NCBI GenBank assembly: GCA_009760855.2
Contig: WPIO01000010.1
Coordinates: 6,747,501 to 6,811,500 of the forward strand
Direction: 5' to 3'
DNA length: 64,000 bases
Source: Cristatella mucedo
Lineage: Eukaryota > Bryozoa > Phylactolaemata > Cristatellidae
The translations under genes and the position numbers were made by a program. The notes under the pieces were generated by a model, which searched no databases, had not been told where the DNA came from, and saw only the letters and a program-made list of their open reading frames with translations. This document shows, piece after piece, positions 21,825 through 31,790 of the stretch (positions within the stretch are counted from its first letter, which is position 1; every line of letters begins with the position of its first letter).

Positions 21825-22493
21825 CTAGGGTTTAGAGCACAATTTCGTATAGAAAGCCTGCATGATATAGTAAATTTGGTTATCTTCGAAGAGAGCGTAG
21901 GAAGCTGCGTACACCACCTGTCGCTGAAAATAGGTCCTGTCATAGGTAATATACAAAACCTTTGATGTGGTGCGATATGTGAGTTGAGTGCGATACAATG
22001 CTTGTAAGTAGTAAAATGGATATATGCGATAGCTACTACAGTAGCTCGCTATTGCTGAAGTCGTTGTCGTAGGTGGCCCGTACAGCATTACCGGATTACT
22101 ACCGTATCTGGCAGGTGCAGACGTCGTCGTGGCGTCGCTGTACGCGGCGGCAGTGCTGGCGTCTGCGCTATACGACGCCAACGGTCGCAGCATCAGATGA
22201 TATGGGTCGGACGAGCTCGCTGCCGTTTTTAGACTACCAACGGTTGACCCGACGGCGGCGGCGAAGAAGACGATCGGCCCAATGAAGGTGGCCGCCATGT
22301 TGAGCTTCTTGGCAGTGGCGCCGAGCCGGGCCGCCTCCGCTCGGCACGTGGCTCTTCTCGCTCGTAATGAACAGATGACGGCAGCGAGACCGAGCGGCCT
22401 GCAGCAGATGATCAAACTGGTTACTGACCAGCAGAGGTAGTCAGAGGTGGCGACGGTCGCAGCTTGCTGCCGTACTACGGCTAAGCTGGGCAA
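21825..22493 (-). CDS. Dispanin (CD225-domain) protein, exon 2
   Basis: Seen: a 222-codon frame that can join in phase 0 to the exon at 28668-28985 through an acceptor GCTTCAG ending at 22494. A second possible phase-0 acceptor is CGGCAG, 27 bases inside. With exon-1 numbering it starts at residue 107. Residues about 123-195 form a CD225 domain: SDYLCWSVTSLIICCRPLGL, then AAVICSLRARR, a basic loop, ATAKKLNMAA and a second hydrophobic segment. The Cys-Cys pair (136-137) sits where IFITM proteins carry palmitoylated cysteines, and KKLN matches the family's A-K-x-LN loop. After the domain is a Tyr/Ser/Thr-rich tail of about 130 residues, long for the family. Known: CD225 proteins (IFITM, PRRT, TRARG1, SYNDIG1) are membrane proteins of plasma and endosomal membranes involved in membrane fusion, trafficking or synapse function. 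The specific role here is unknown. Confidence 0.78.
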   Translation of the reverse strand: MPSLAVVRQQAATVATSDYLCWSVTSLIICCRPLGLAAVICSLRARRATCRAEAARLGATAKKLNMAATFIGPIVFFAAAVGSTVGSLKTAASSSDPYHLMLRPLASYSADASTAAAYSDATTTSAPARYGSNPVMLYGPPTTTTSAIASYCSSYRIYPFYYLQALYRTQLTYRTTSKVLYITYDRTYFQRQVVYAASYALFEDNQIYYIMQAFYTKLCSKP

Positions 22494-22705
22494 CTGAAGC
22501 GATCAAGTCACCGGCGAAATTCGTTGCAATTAAAGTAGCGCTTCGTGATGCATCGCGTCCGAAAGATGAATGCGTCTAGAAGCCGTGCGCGTGCTTTCGG
22601 GCGTGCACGCTCGAGCGTAGGTTCGTGCACGAGCAAGTCTCGGTTGTTTCGACCACTTGCTTGCTCGCATAATGTGTACTAGTGCCTCTAGAGTGAATTG
22701 GGACC

Positions 22706-22893
22706 AGGCTGTCAACAGCGGCCCTTAAAAGAAAGGCCAAGCAGCTTTTCGGAATTCAACAGTCGACCAATACCTCGTACAAACCTCAAATCCTTTGGAG
22801 ACCGTGCATTTAGTTCGTACGCTCTCACAGCCTGGAACTCCCTCCCGACTTGCCTCAGAACATCCCCTGACTTGACCGCATTAAAAAAGAACC
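22706..22893 (+). mobile_element. LINE-A fragment (plus orientation)
   Basis: Encodes SFSEFNSRPIPRTNLKSFGD and then RAFSSYALTAWNSLPTCLRT; it breaks off inside the ORF at a run of AAT repeats where an oppositely oriented copy starts. Confidence 0.75.
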
Positions 22894-23225
22894 TAATAAT
22901 AATAATAATAATGCACTTGATAAAGCGCCCTTAGAGAACTCAATATCTTTCTATGCGCTTTACAATCGCTGCAAAGGAAACACGGTCGAATGGTGAGTGT
23001 AAATATCATGCTTGATAAACAACATGCATAACATGGTTAGGGGTGACATGGGTCACCATGTAAGGATGGTTAGTGGCAGCATACAGCAGTGCCAGCACGC
23101 ATAAGCACACAAAGGAAGAATCATATGGACCCACTAAATGCTGTCATAAATAAGTACGTTTTCAATTTCTTTTAAATGTGGTAAAGTCAGGGGATGTCTT
23201 GACGAAAGTCGTGAACCCCCCCCCC
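22894..23225 (-). mobile_element. LINE-A fragment (minus orientation), abutting the plus copy
   Basis: AATAAT tail, TGCACTTGATAAAGCGCCC, CTTTACAATCGCTGCAAAGG and the 3'UTR, reading to the RT C-terminus near 23200 and stopping at a C-run. Confidence 0.72.
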
Positions 23226-24590
23226 CGACTAGCTTTCCTGGTGGCTTGCACGATGTCTACACAGTGCATGCTGTCGCTAACTTTTAAACAGTGATTAGCA
23301 TGTATAGCAACACTTATTTTAACGTAATAAAAAATAAATACTGCAGTGATGGGCAAACAGAGCTGAACCCATGTTTATAATCTCACAATGATCCGTGAAG
23401 TATTGACAGAGTTACGAATAATACGAGGTACAAGGCTACATGGTAAATAAAGCTGTCAAAAGTCCCGAGGCAAGCACATTAACAGGCTACCAACAAGTAG
23501 CTTAATATACCAGTTACAAAAAAGGAGCACATGTTGCATAGGATGCTGATATCGGAAAATGTGTTGTTCGTAGATGCGTTGCTTCCGGTTTTCTTCTGGG
23601 ATAGACGTTTGCATGATCATTTGTCGTTTTATATGGAAAAGTTCAAATCATAAGATCTTAGTCTGATATTTTTGCCTGTTTACAGGTAGCCTATACAAAT
23701 GTTAATTTTATGGAAGACATTTTTCAGTATTTCCCTATATTTATTTTTAGACTTAGTTTACACATAAGCAAAGGCCAAATAAGTTCGCAAGCATTGAGCT
23801 CACATCTGATTAAAGTTCTGCATAAGCTGCTATTATTAAGTCAATTTTCCTAGCAGAGCCATTTTTCCAATGCGGTTATCAGATCGCGGTCACTTCAATG
23901 GATTTGATAGTCATATTTATTGCTTTACCTGTGGTAAACAAAAAATATAACATTTGAAGAGATTTTAAGTTGGAGTAATTTTGTTTTCATTAGCAAACAT
24001 TATTGACCCACTTTTCCTCGTGCATTTGTACTTGACCACTCATACCGCATGAAAGGAACTCCCAACAGCAGCTTCTCTGCAATTATTTAATATAACTGAA
24101 CTGAAAACATATATTCATTTGCTTCTAAGAAAGGCTACATAGAACAATCAATTACCACCGAGGCACTTCCAACCAAACACATCTAGCCACCTAACTGGGT
24201 TACCGGGCTGACTTGGCAGCCTGCTTGAGAGTGCATGAGCAGCAATCCACCGAATGCACTCCTGCATCCAGCAGGCATGCAGCAGCAGCATCCCTTAAAG
24301 GCCCATAGTATGATGACTCACGCCGGCTACCCAAGCCGAGGATGCCCGGCACCAGCCACGTGCAGCAGCCATCCCCCCCCTCCAGCGACCGACCGGAGGC
24401 CATGCCCTAATGAGTACCAACACTATCACGACACTCTAGCAACCCAGCCGTCAGTCCGTTCGTAGGGCTGGCTGGCCTCCAGACGTTCCCAACCACTGCC
24501 GATCCCTCTGCAAAGTTAATGTGGTTGCTAAGCATCGCCTGATCCAACTCGTGCAACCCGGGAATTTTTAGCAGAGACTAACAAGACTTA
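23226..24590. other. Intronic DNA, unassigned
   Basis: AT-rich; no recognisable repeat family or exon. Confidence 0.3.
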
Positions 24591-25095
24591 TAATAATAAT
24601 AATAATAATAATTCACTTGATAAAGCGCCCTCAGAGAACTCAATCTCTCTCTAGGCGCTTTACATTTGCTGTAAAGTGAAATTCAATTGAATGGTAAGTA
24701 AAACCATGCTTGAAAAACAAACGAGATGAATAATATGGTTAGGGGTGACATGCACAGGGTCAGCATGCAAATGTGGTTAGTGGCAGCATGCACAGTGTCA
24801 GCACGAATAAGCACATCAAAGACGAATCACAGGGACCCACTAAATGCTGTCCTAAATAGGTGTGTTTTTAGGTTCCTTTTAAATGTGGTCAGGTCAGGGG
24901 ATGTTTTGACGCAGGTCGGGAGGGAGTTCCAGGCTTTGGGAGCATATGAACTAAATGCACGGTCTCCAAAGGATTTAAGGTTTGTATGAGGTATTTCTAG
25001 ACTGTTGGATTCCGAGAAGCGGGTGGTACGATGCTTGGCCTGATGGGGTAGTATATCTGACAGATAGGCTGGAGCCATAGAATGAAGGGACCTAA
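24591..25095 (-). mobile_element. LINE-A 3' copy with intact C-terminal frame
   Basis: 24827-25078 encodes the uninterrupted end of the RT ORF: YLSDILPHQAKHRTTRFSES, then AFSSYAPKAWNSLPTCVKTS and KTHLFRTAFSGSL. The 3'UTR and AATAAT tail are at 24591-24830. One of the younger-looking copies. Confidence 0.82.
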
Positions 25096-25997
25096 ATTGC
25101 TCAGCCAGTCAAACTGATTAAGTACATCGCGTCGAACCCATCTTTTGACATGGCTATGCCGCCCATTGGTCAAAGCTCAGATCCACTTCAAGTACGAAAG
25201 ATCTGGCCACGTGAAAGTCTAACGGTCTTCTTTCTTTAAGTCTATGGCTAGAATTTCATTTTAGTGCGATACAACTGCGACCCAAGCCTCACTAAATGTT
25301 GGGAGCGGCATGGAGAACTTTGGGTCGACCCTGTTACCTAATTTCAACATCAATCAAAGTTAAGGTGTCTTCCAACTTCGCAGAAAGTTTTCCCTAAAGC
25401 TCTACTAATTTTGCTAACCAGCTGAAACTGGATGGGGCTGTAGAGGGCTATGCAGTTATGACTTTGACCTTTGAGCAGTCGAGCAGGAGCTGAATGCGAC
25501 GTACCCTACGGCTGTAATTGTAGTACCTTTCTTGATTGGTCGGTGGGGGCCAACGCCCTTCGGTCCCTCTTCGGTATGCCAATGCGTTCACTGAAGCTTC
25601 CAAGAGACGCCGTGGTGAGTATTTTAGGGGCGAATCGATATAAGTTTACGGCTGCGCCACAGACGTAAGTATCACTGCGAACGTTGTATCTTTCGAGAAG
25701 GAACAAAACAGCTCGAGATATAACAATAGCACCTGATTTTAGAAAAAAGGGACAGCCTTGCTGATAAATATTTGGCGTAATGTAATAACGCGATTACGGA
25801 GCGCTATTCAAAATACTAATGAGCGTACTAGAGCTATTGCGAAGACGATTGTACCAGTCTAGCACAGACTTGTTGAAAATGAACGCGAAATGAGGATACC
25901 AAAAATATGTAGGATTAGTGCCTTAAAAATATAGGTTGACCTTAGCATACCTCATCGCTTGGTATTTATTAGTATCAAGCTTGGAGCTAACTGGGCA

Positions 25998-28020
25998 TAA
26001 TAATAATTGTAAAAATAATACACTTGATAAAGCGCCCTCAGAAAACTCATTCTCTTTCTAGGCGCTTTACATTTGCTGCAAAGGGAAATGCAATTTGTTG
26101 TTGAGTAATATCATGCTTGATAAACGACATGAATAACATGGTTAGGGGTGACATGCACACGGTCAGCATGCAAGTGTAGTTAGTGGCAGCATGCACAGTG
26201 TCACCACGCATAAGCACATGAAGGACGAACCACAGGGACCCACTAAATACTGTCCTAAACAGGTGTGTTTTAAGTTCTTTTTAAACGTGGTCAAGTCAGG
26301 GAATGTGTGACGCAAGTCGGGAAGGAGTTCCAGGCTTCTGGAGCATACGAACTAAATGCACGGTCTCCAAAGGATTTGGGGTTTGAACGAGGTATTGGTA
26401 AACTGTTGCATTCTGAAAAGCGGGTGGTACGATGCTTGGCCTGGTGGGGGAGTAGATCTGAGAAATAGGCTGGAGCCAAAGAATGAAGTGACCTAAAAGT
26501 GAGCGACAAAACCTTGAAGTCAATCCGTTGCTTGACTGGTAGTCAGTGCAGGTCGGTGAGAAGTAGTGTGATGTGGCAACTGCGACGCCCACGACAGACA
26601 GGCCTAGCTGTGGAGTTTTGCACCAGCTGCAATCGCCTGATTGCACATGCCGGTAGGCCAGTAAGCAATGAGTTGCAGAAGTCGAGAAGGGATGTCACGA
26701 ATTAATGGACCAACTTAGACGTGATATCCTTATCTAAACAAGCCCGAATTTTAGCAATGTTATGTAGCTGAAAATTGGCAGATTTGACTGTGGAGCTGAT
26801 ATGGTCGTCTAACGAGAGATCACTTTGGAATACGACACCTACATTTTGAGCTTATTCAAAAGGATATATGCTGGCAGAGCCAGTTTTGAGCGTCAGCCTT
26901 TCCGATTTCTGAATCACGCTGGGTTTGTCATAACTAGTAAGTTAGTCTTTATCATCGTTTAGTTTTAGAAAATTTGCTGCCATCCGTGTGCAGATGTCAT
27001 TAATACATGCAGCAAGTGAGTTGAGAGATTTTGAGGTGCTCGAAGGCTGGGAGGGATCAAAGCAAAGGTACAACTGAGTGTCATCCGCATAGAAGTGAAA
27101 GCCTAGATTGTGCTTGGCAATCACGCCAGCAAGAGGGAGAGTATAAACCGTGAAAAGAACCGGACCTAGCACGGACCCCTGAGGTAACCCATATTTCAGA
27201 AGTACCTTGGATGATTTTTGTCCATTCACGTCAATACTCTGGAGTCTCCCACTGAGATAGGACCTGAACCGTTGCCGATCAGCTCCAGTGATGCCCAGGC
27301 GAGATGAGAGGCGCTCCAGAAGAACTTTGTTGTCGATGGTATCAAAAGCTGCCGAGAGATCGAGCAAAACAAGCAGACAGTCTACCTAAGTCTGCATTCT
27401 TTAGTAGGTCGTTATACACCCGGAGCAATGCTGACTCTGTGGAGTGATTAGCTCTAAAGCGAGACTAGAACTTGCTAGCAAGGTTTGAAGTTTCGATATA
27501 TGAGTTCAGCTGGTCAGCTACGACCCATTCCAGTGTCTTTGATAGGAATGATAGAAGGGAGACTGGGCGGTAGTTGCTCAAGTTCTCTTGGTCTAGCGTC
27601 GTTTTCTTGAGAAGTGGCCTGACTGCAGCTTTTTTTAAAGGTGCTGGGACATGACCTGAGGCTAATCACATATTATTGATGTTAGTTATGCATGGCAACA
27701 GCAGATCAATGCAACGTAGGACCAGGACAGTGGAAATAGGGACCAGAGGATTTGCTGTCTTCTTTGATTGGGATACGAACTTTGGGACTAGATCACCGGT
27801 GACCTACTTAAATGTAGACATTGAGGTGCAGCCAGGAATCGGGGAACAGCATTCTAGTGGGGATGTGTTCATCGCAGGGATGGACTCCCTGATCTTGTCT
27901 ATCTTCGGCATATAGAATCGAGAGAAGCGATCGGCTTGATCATCACTAGGATCATCAGGTAAGGAGCTAATCTGGGAGCGGTTGAGGAGATAGTTGATCG
28001 TCAGGCATCATTTATGCTCC
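25998..28020 (-). mobile_element. LINE-A, longest copy, with reverse-transcriptase domain
   Basis: A CR1/L2-like non-LTR retrotransposon, minus strand. Minus-strand translation covers the region before RT (about 28020-27660: IPDDPSDDQADRFSRFY and onward), the RT N-terminus (VPAPLKKAAVRPLLKK, NYRPVSLLSFLSK), then 27367-26942 with LDLSAAFDTIDN, GLPQGSVLGPVLFTVYTLPL and the catalytic FHFYADDTQLYL. The C-terminal segment and 3'UTR reach the AATAATAAT tail at 25998. Stops and frame changes are present (for example near 27470 and 26940), so it is inactive. No endonuclease is seen; the copy is 5'-truncated. It lies in sense orientation inside the dispanin intron. Confidence 0.85.
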
Positions 28021-28667
28021 CTGTTATGATTTAACACCGTCAACCTGAACGACAGTAGAGACGCAATAGAACAAGCCATTAGGGATTTCCCCCTAGTCTT
28101 TACTTCAAAGTTGGATAAGAAATAAGATAATGAGATTAAGTCAATCTGCTCGCTATGCAATCACTTTAGTTTTAGTCGAAGTTAGCTCTTCTTTTTATAT
28201 ACCTTGAGATGCTCTGCTGTCAAATGTTTTGACATTCCAGTGTGCCTTTCGGATTTAAAAGACTTAGCAAGGCTGGCTATTAGGCGCAAGTCTTCTTAAG
28301 CTGGTCACAGGCTCCAGTCCCTTCTCTAGGAGTATGACTTGCACCAAAGTTCAGTGGCCAACAAAAAGTCATGTCTAAGCCAGAAAATCCCACATTCTAT
28401 TTCGCCTTTGCCGAGACATTTTACGCCAATTTGCTTAGCTTGTACTCGCGGCTGTTGCTTGGCAAACTCGGTACAAGAATTAATCCCGGTAACAGGCGTA
28501 CGAGCATTGTGAGTACAATTTGAGTAGCAGCTTCGTGGCCAAAGAGCTTAATTTGAGTGCTTGCAGCATACGGATAACCATGCGGTACAGATAACCATGT
28601 CTCCCAGCCATCGCCGCAGTTATACGAAAATGTGCCTCATCGCTGCCATCTTTTGAGAAGTACTTAC

Positions 28668-28985
28668 CTCCGACACCTGCCTGGAAGCTGCGCCCTCTGC
28701 CAAGGTCAGGCTATACGGTGTTTGAGTGGAGGTCACCACTGAAATTTCGCACACTCGTTCGTGGCACCTATCGTTCGGGGCACGGTAAGTCCAGTGGACA
28801 TAATAGTTAGGCGGTGGAGTGTAGAATGAATCAGAGGCATCTGCTGCAGGGCCAACTTCAGTGTAGGCTGGCGGCGGCAGTAGCGGAGGTGGCAGCGTTG
28901 TATAAGGTGGAGCAGGAGTACCATCTGCACACACTGCGAGGTCAGTCAGCGGAGTATCAGGCACCCATGCCGCTTGCAGCTCCAT
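28668..28985 (-). CDS. Dispanin (CD225-domain) protein, exon 1, PPxY-rich N-terminus
   Basis: Seen: ATG at 28985 in a good context (GTG before, GAG after), first ATG after an in-frame TAG ten codons upstream; 106 codons to a consensus donor GAG|GTAAGT, phase 0. The peptide is cytosolic-type and Pro/Thr/Tyr-rich, with PPAY (38-41) and PPNY (58-61) plus an APPYTT stretch (25-30). PPxY motifs are WW-domain ligands; IFITM3 carries one that recruits NEDD4 (family knowledge). Combined with 21825-22493 the product is about 328 residues. The joining of these exons over 6.2 kb is inferred from matching phases, shared strand and the expected P-rich + CD225 order. It would need a transcript to prove. 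Confidence 0.72.
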
Positions 28986-29630
28986 CACTTGTCTCAGCTG
29001 CCAAGTTGATCCGTGCTATCTAGAATCGTGAAGCTGACAAGACTTAATGCCCTCGAGCTTTCGCAGTCGGTATAGCTCACTTTTGGTAGAATCGGGTTCG
29101 CAAGGCGCCAGCATCTGAATCCGCTATGGCGGCCAGCCCTATCGAAGCTTGGGATTCCTGCTAGCGACATAGATACCATGCACCCAGTTCGGTCGCCGTC
29201 AATAAATCAGGAGCACAAAGGCCGCTCCTGGGGCTGGCCATTGAGCTATAGAGCCTTATATTGACCGAGCAACAATCGGCAATTGCTTTCGCATCGGCTT
29301 ATTGCACGTGAGCAAGTCACCGCCACCGGACACGTGCGGGTACCTTGCACGTTACACAGGGCCGGCCAGCTTTGTGTCAGCAGCCAGTTACGACATGTTC
29401 CTTGCGTCCGGCCTATCGATGGATGTACTTAAGATGGCGTTTAGCAGGCTGGCGTCGTGACCCCTGCCTCAATGAATAGGTGCTGCATAGCCCTCAGTTC
29501 AGCCTCAGCTAAAAAGCACCGAGGGCGAGCCCGGGCCCAGTACCTATCGTAAAATACCGCGGCGTTTACTGGCGGTTTGCGAATTTGACCCGCAGCTACG
29601 CGACCTTCCGCTCGCTCTTTCTTAAGCCGG
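28986..29630. promoter_or_regulatory. 5'UTR and putative promoter of the dispanin gene
   Basis: Upstream (minus-strand sense) of the ATG at 28985, moderately CpG-rich. A 65-codon minus frame at 29441-29638 is unrecognised. No core promoter element is certain. Confidence 0.3.
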
Positions 29631-30110
29631 GTTAACACGGTCCATCCTGCTTCCGTCCTGCTTCAGTCCATTCGCGGTCCTGCTTCTTACAGAGGTCTTA
29701 CGGCAAAGCTTCACCCACTGTCTCGTTTCCTACTAAACAAAAGCCGCCTCCTAGTCCGCCCCGAGAGTGGTTGTGGGAAAGTGGCCGGAGTCAGGATGGC
29801 AGGAAAGCCCCCTGCGATGCACCCCCTCCTCCGCCGATGAATTCAAACCTTTCCGCGATTGGCTTTCCCGCTCTACCATCTTGCGATCCGATTCCTACAT
29901 GAAGAGCTCGTGGTTTCAAATTACCGGGATCCATCGCGAAACGCTTTTCACTAGTAACGTCCGCCACGCCTTTCAAGGCGATGAAGAAGGCGTACCCTCC
30001 GCGGCGCCTTCGATTGGTCGTTTTCTTTCTGGTCCGTGCGTCCCGTCTGCGTCTAGGCTAAAGCCGCGTGTACATTTCGAGTCTTGCTTCCGTCCTGCGT
30101 CAGTCTTTGG
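29622..30110. repeat. Possible MITE-like segment with direct subrepeats
   Basis: An approximately 45-base motif occurs twice in the same orientation: AAGCCGGGTTAACACGG... at 29622-29668 and AAGCCGCGTGTACATTT... at 30061-30104, both ending TGCTTCCGTCCTGC(T/G)TCAGTC. The first resembles termini of Harbinger-type MITEs in general shape only. No convincing inverted partner was found. Confidence 0.3.
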
Positions 30111-30164
30111 CGCTCACGTCACCAAGACTGAGGGGGCGGTCCGAGACTTGAGAAAGACTGGACG

Positions 30165-30640
30165 ATGGATCTTACGCTGACCCACAAGGCCCGCCACGGC
30201 TTGCCTCCTTCGTACCTAGCTGAACTGCAGCATCAGTTTCAGCCTCTTCGAGCCCTCAGGTCCTGTGTGGACGATAAATTAGCTGTTCCATTCCTCCACT
30301 TAAAGACCGTTGGCGACAGAAGCTTTAGCTCTGCAGGTCCTAGACTGTGGAACTCGCTTCCGCAATTCTTACGCAACGACAACTACTCTCCTACTGCCGA
30401 CTATGGCTCATTCTTTTCAGCGGTCCTGAGCTGCTACTTCCATGCTGCTCACTACCTCAACTGCTCTCCTGACTCTGCTATGCTTGCCACTTTCTCTTTG
30501 TTGCGTGAGACGAAGTCTGTTGGCTACCGAATGTGTACCGAAAGCCGCTTAGGCTATGAGTGCGCTATACAAAACTCTCCTGCCTAGCACCCACATGGTC
30601 TTTATGACTTTGTGGAGTTACAGACGAAGATACATTATTT
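30165..30640 (+). mobile_element. LINE-B 3' copy with intact C-terminal frame
   Basis: 30168-30587 encodes the end of the RT ORF: LTLTHKARHGLPPSYLAELQ, then VGDRSFSSAGPRLWNSLPQF and an AIQNSPA end. It is followed by GGTCTTTATGACTTTGTGG and an AGATACATTATTT tail. 5'-truncated but not obviously decayed within the frame. Confidence 0.8.
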
Positions 30641-31262
30641 CGTAACGAAGTCAATTGTTTCGAGATTACTCTGAGGGTGGAGCAAGTAGGCAGTAAGACT
30701 AGTAGAAAAACTTGCCTTGTAAATTATCTACAAGAAGAAAGGCCGAAGCAAGGCACAAGGGCAAGATAGAATCAAGAATCTGTGCGAGTTAATGCAGCTA
30801 CAGACCTAGACTCGTGCTCAGCTTACCGAAGTCTTTGTTCGGTCTTTTGTCAGTCTTAGACTGCCTTTGCAGTCTCGCTGTCGCAAGCACTGTGGATAAT
30901 TTGCGGCACGCGTGGCTTATGAGTCAATGGCATTTATTGAGTTGTTATTCCCGCTGCGGCTAGTTTATGGCCTAGAGTTATTTATGGCCCAGCAGAGAAT
31001 ATGGCGCCTCTGTTGGTTTATGGGCCTTTGCGATTTATGGCAGTGATTTCTAAGTAGCTAGCTGCAGAGGCCCGTCAGTTATGACGAGGACGCCGAGCAG
31101 AACGGTCGCGTACTGGCCCGTTGCGGCGTCTGTGTGAATAAATGTCTTTAAGTCTACTTCGGTGTTATGCATGGTGTCGCGTACCTGCTGTTTGGAGTAT
31201 GTCAAACTGCAAGCGCCAGAAACTGAAGCGGGACCGAAGAAACACCGAATAAGACTACTACT
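30641..31262. other. Unassigned; possible solo-LTR-like segment at 30890-31190
   Basis: 30890-31190 starts TGTGGATAATTTGCGG, has several TTTATGG repeats and an AATAAA (31137-31142) followed by a TGTCTTTAAGTC stretch, a layout seen in LTRs. No matching second LTR or flanking duplication was found, so this stays tentative. Confidence 0.25.
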
Positions 31263-31263
31263 A

Positions 31264-31790
31264 CTACTAATAATAATAATAATACACTTGATAAAGCCCC
31301 CTCAGGGAACTCAATCTCTTTCCAGGCGCTTTACATTTGCTGCAAAGGAAATGCGATCGAGTGGTGAGTTTCATCACGCTTGATCAAAAACATGAATAAC
31401 ATGAAAAAGGGTGACATGCACAGGGTCAGCATGCAAGTAAATAAAAGAAATAAATACTAGCTGATTTAACAGCCCTTTTATGTAGCGACAAATGAGCCTT
31501 TACGGCTATCACTAACGCTTGCAGTGGCGATTAAGGATAGCCCACCGTAGGATTCGAACACGCGACCTCGGGATCAAGGTCGTGAAAAGCAACCACCTTA
31601 CCCAGTGTGCCATCACGGCTCATCCAAGTGTGGTTAGTGGCACCGTGCAACAGTCAGCACGCATAAGCACATAAAGGACGAATCACAGGAGCCCACTAAA
31701 TGCTGTCATAACTAGGTGCGTTTTTAATTTCTTTGAAATGTGGTCAAGGCATGGGATGTCTTGACGAAAGTCGGGAGTGAGTTCTGACTG
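31264..31790 (-). mobile_element. LINE-A 3' fragment split by a SINE1
   Basis: AATAAT tail (31265-31284), ACTTGATAAAGC, CAGGCGCTTTACATTTGCTG and 3'UTR up to 31438; it resumes at 31625 with AAGTGTGGTTAGTGGC and runs to the RT C-terminal codons near 31780. Confidence 0.72.
31439..31622 (-). mobile_element. SINE1 copy inserted in LINE-A with a target duplication
   Basis: Family body on the minus strand with B-box-like GATTCGAACA on plus and A/T-rich end at 31439. The LINE-A sequence flanks it as ATGCAAGT (31431-31438) and ATCCAAGT (31622-31629), an 8-base duplication with one mismatch. Confidence 0.75.

Larger units (their letters stand above)
22494..28667 (-). other. Intron of the dispanin gene
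   Basis: A 6.2-kb phase-0 intron with donor GAG|GTAAGT (exon ends 28668) and acceptor at about 22494. It contains LINE-A copies at 22706, 22894, 24591 and 25998. 23226-24590 and 25096-25997 show no recognisable exon. A short CA-free Pro/His-rich frame at 24235-24465 is not supported. Confidence 0.7.

Noticed and set aside
24235-24465. Pro/His-rich 76-codon frame
   Set aside because: Lies on the opposite strand inside the dispanin intron, without splice or regulatory support.
30890-31190. Solo LTR
   Set aside because: LTR-like AATAAA layout only; no partner LTR, no target duplication. Left as a note.
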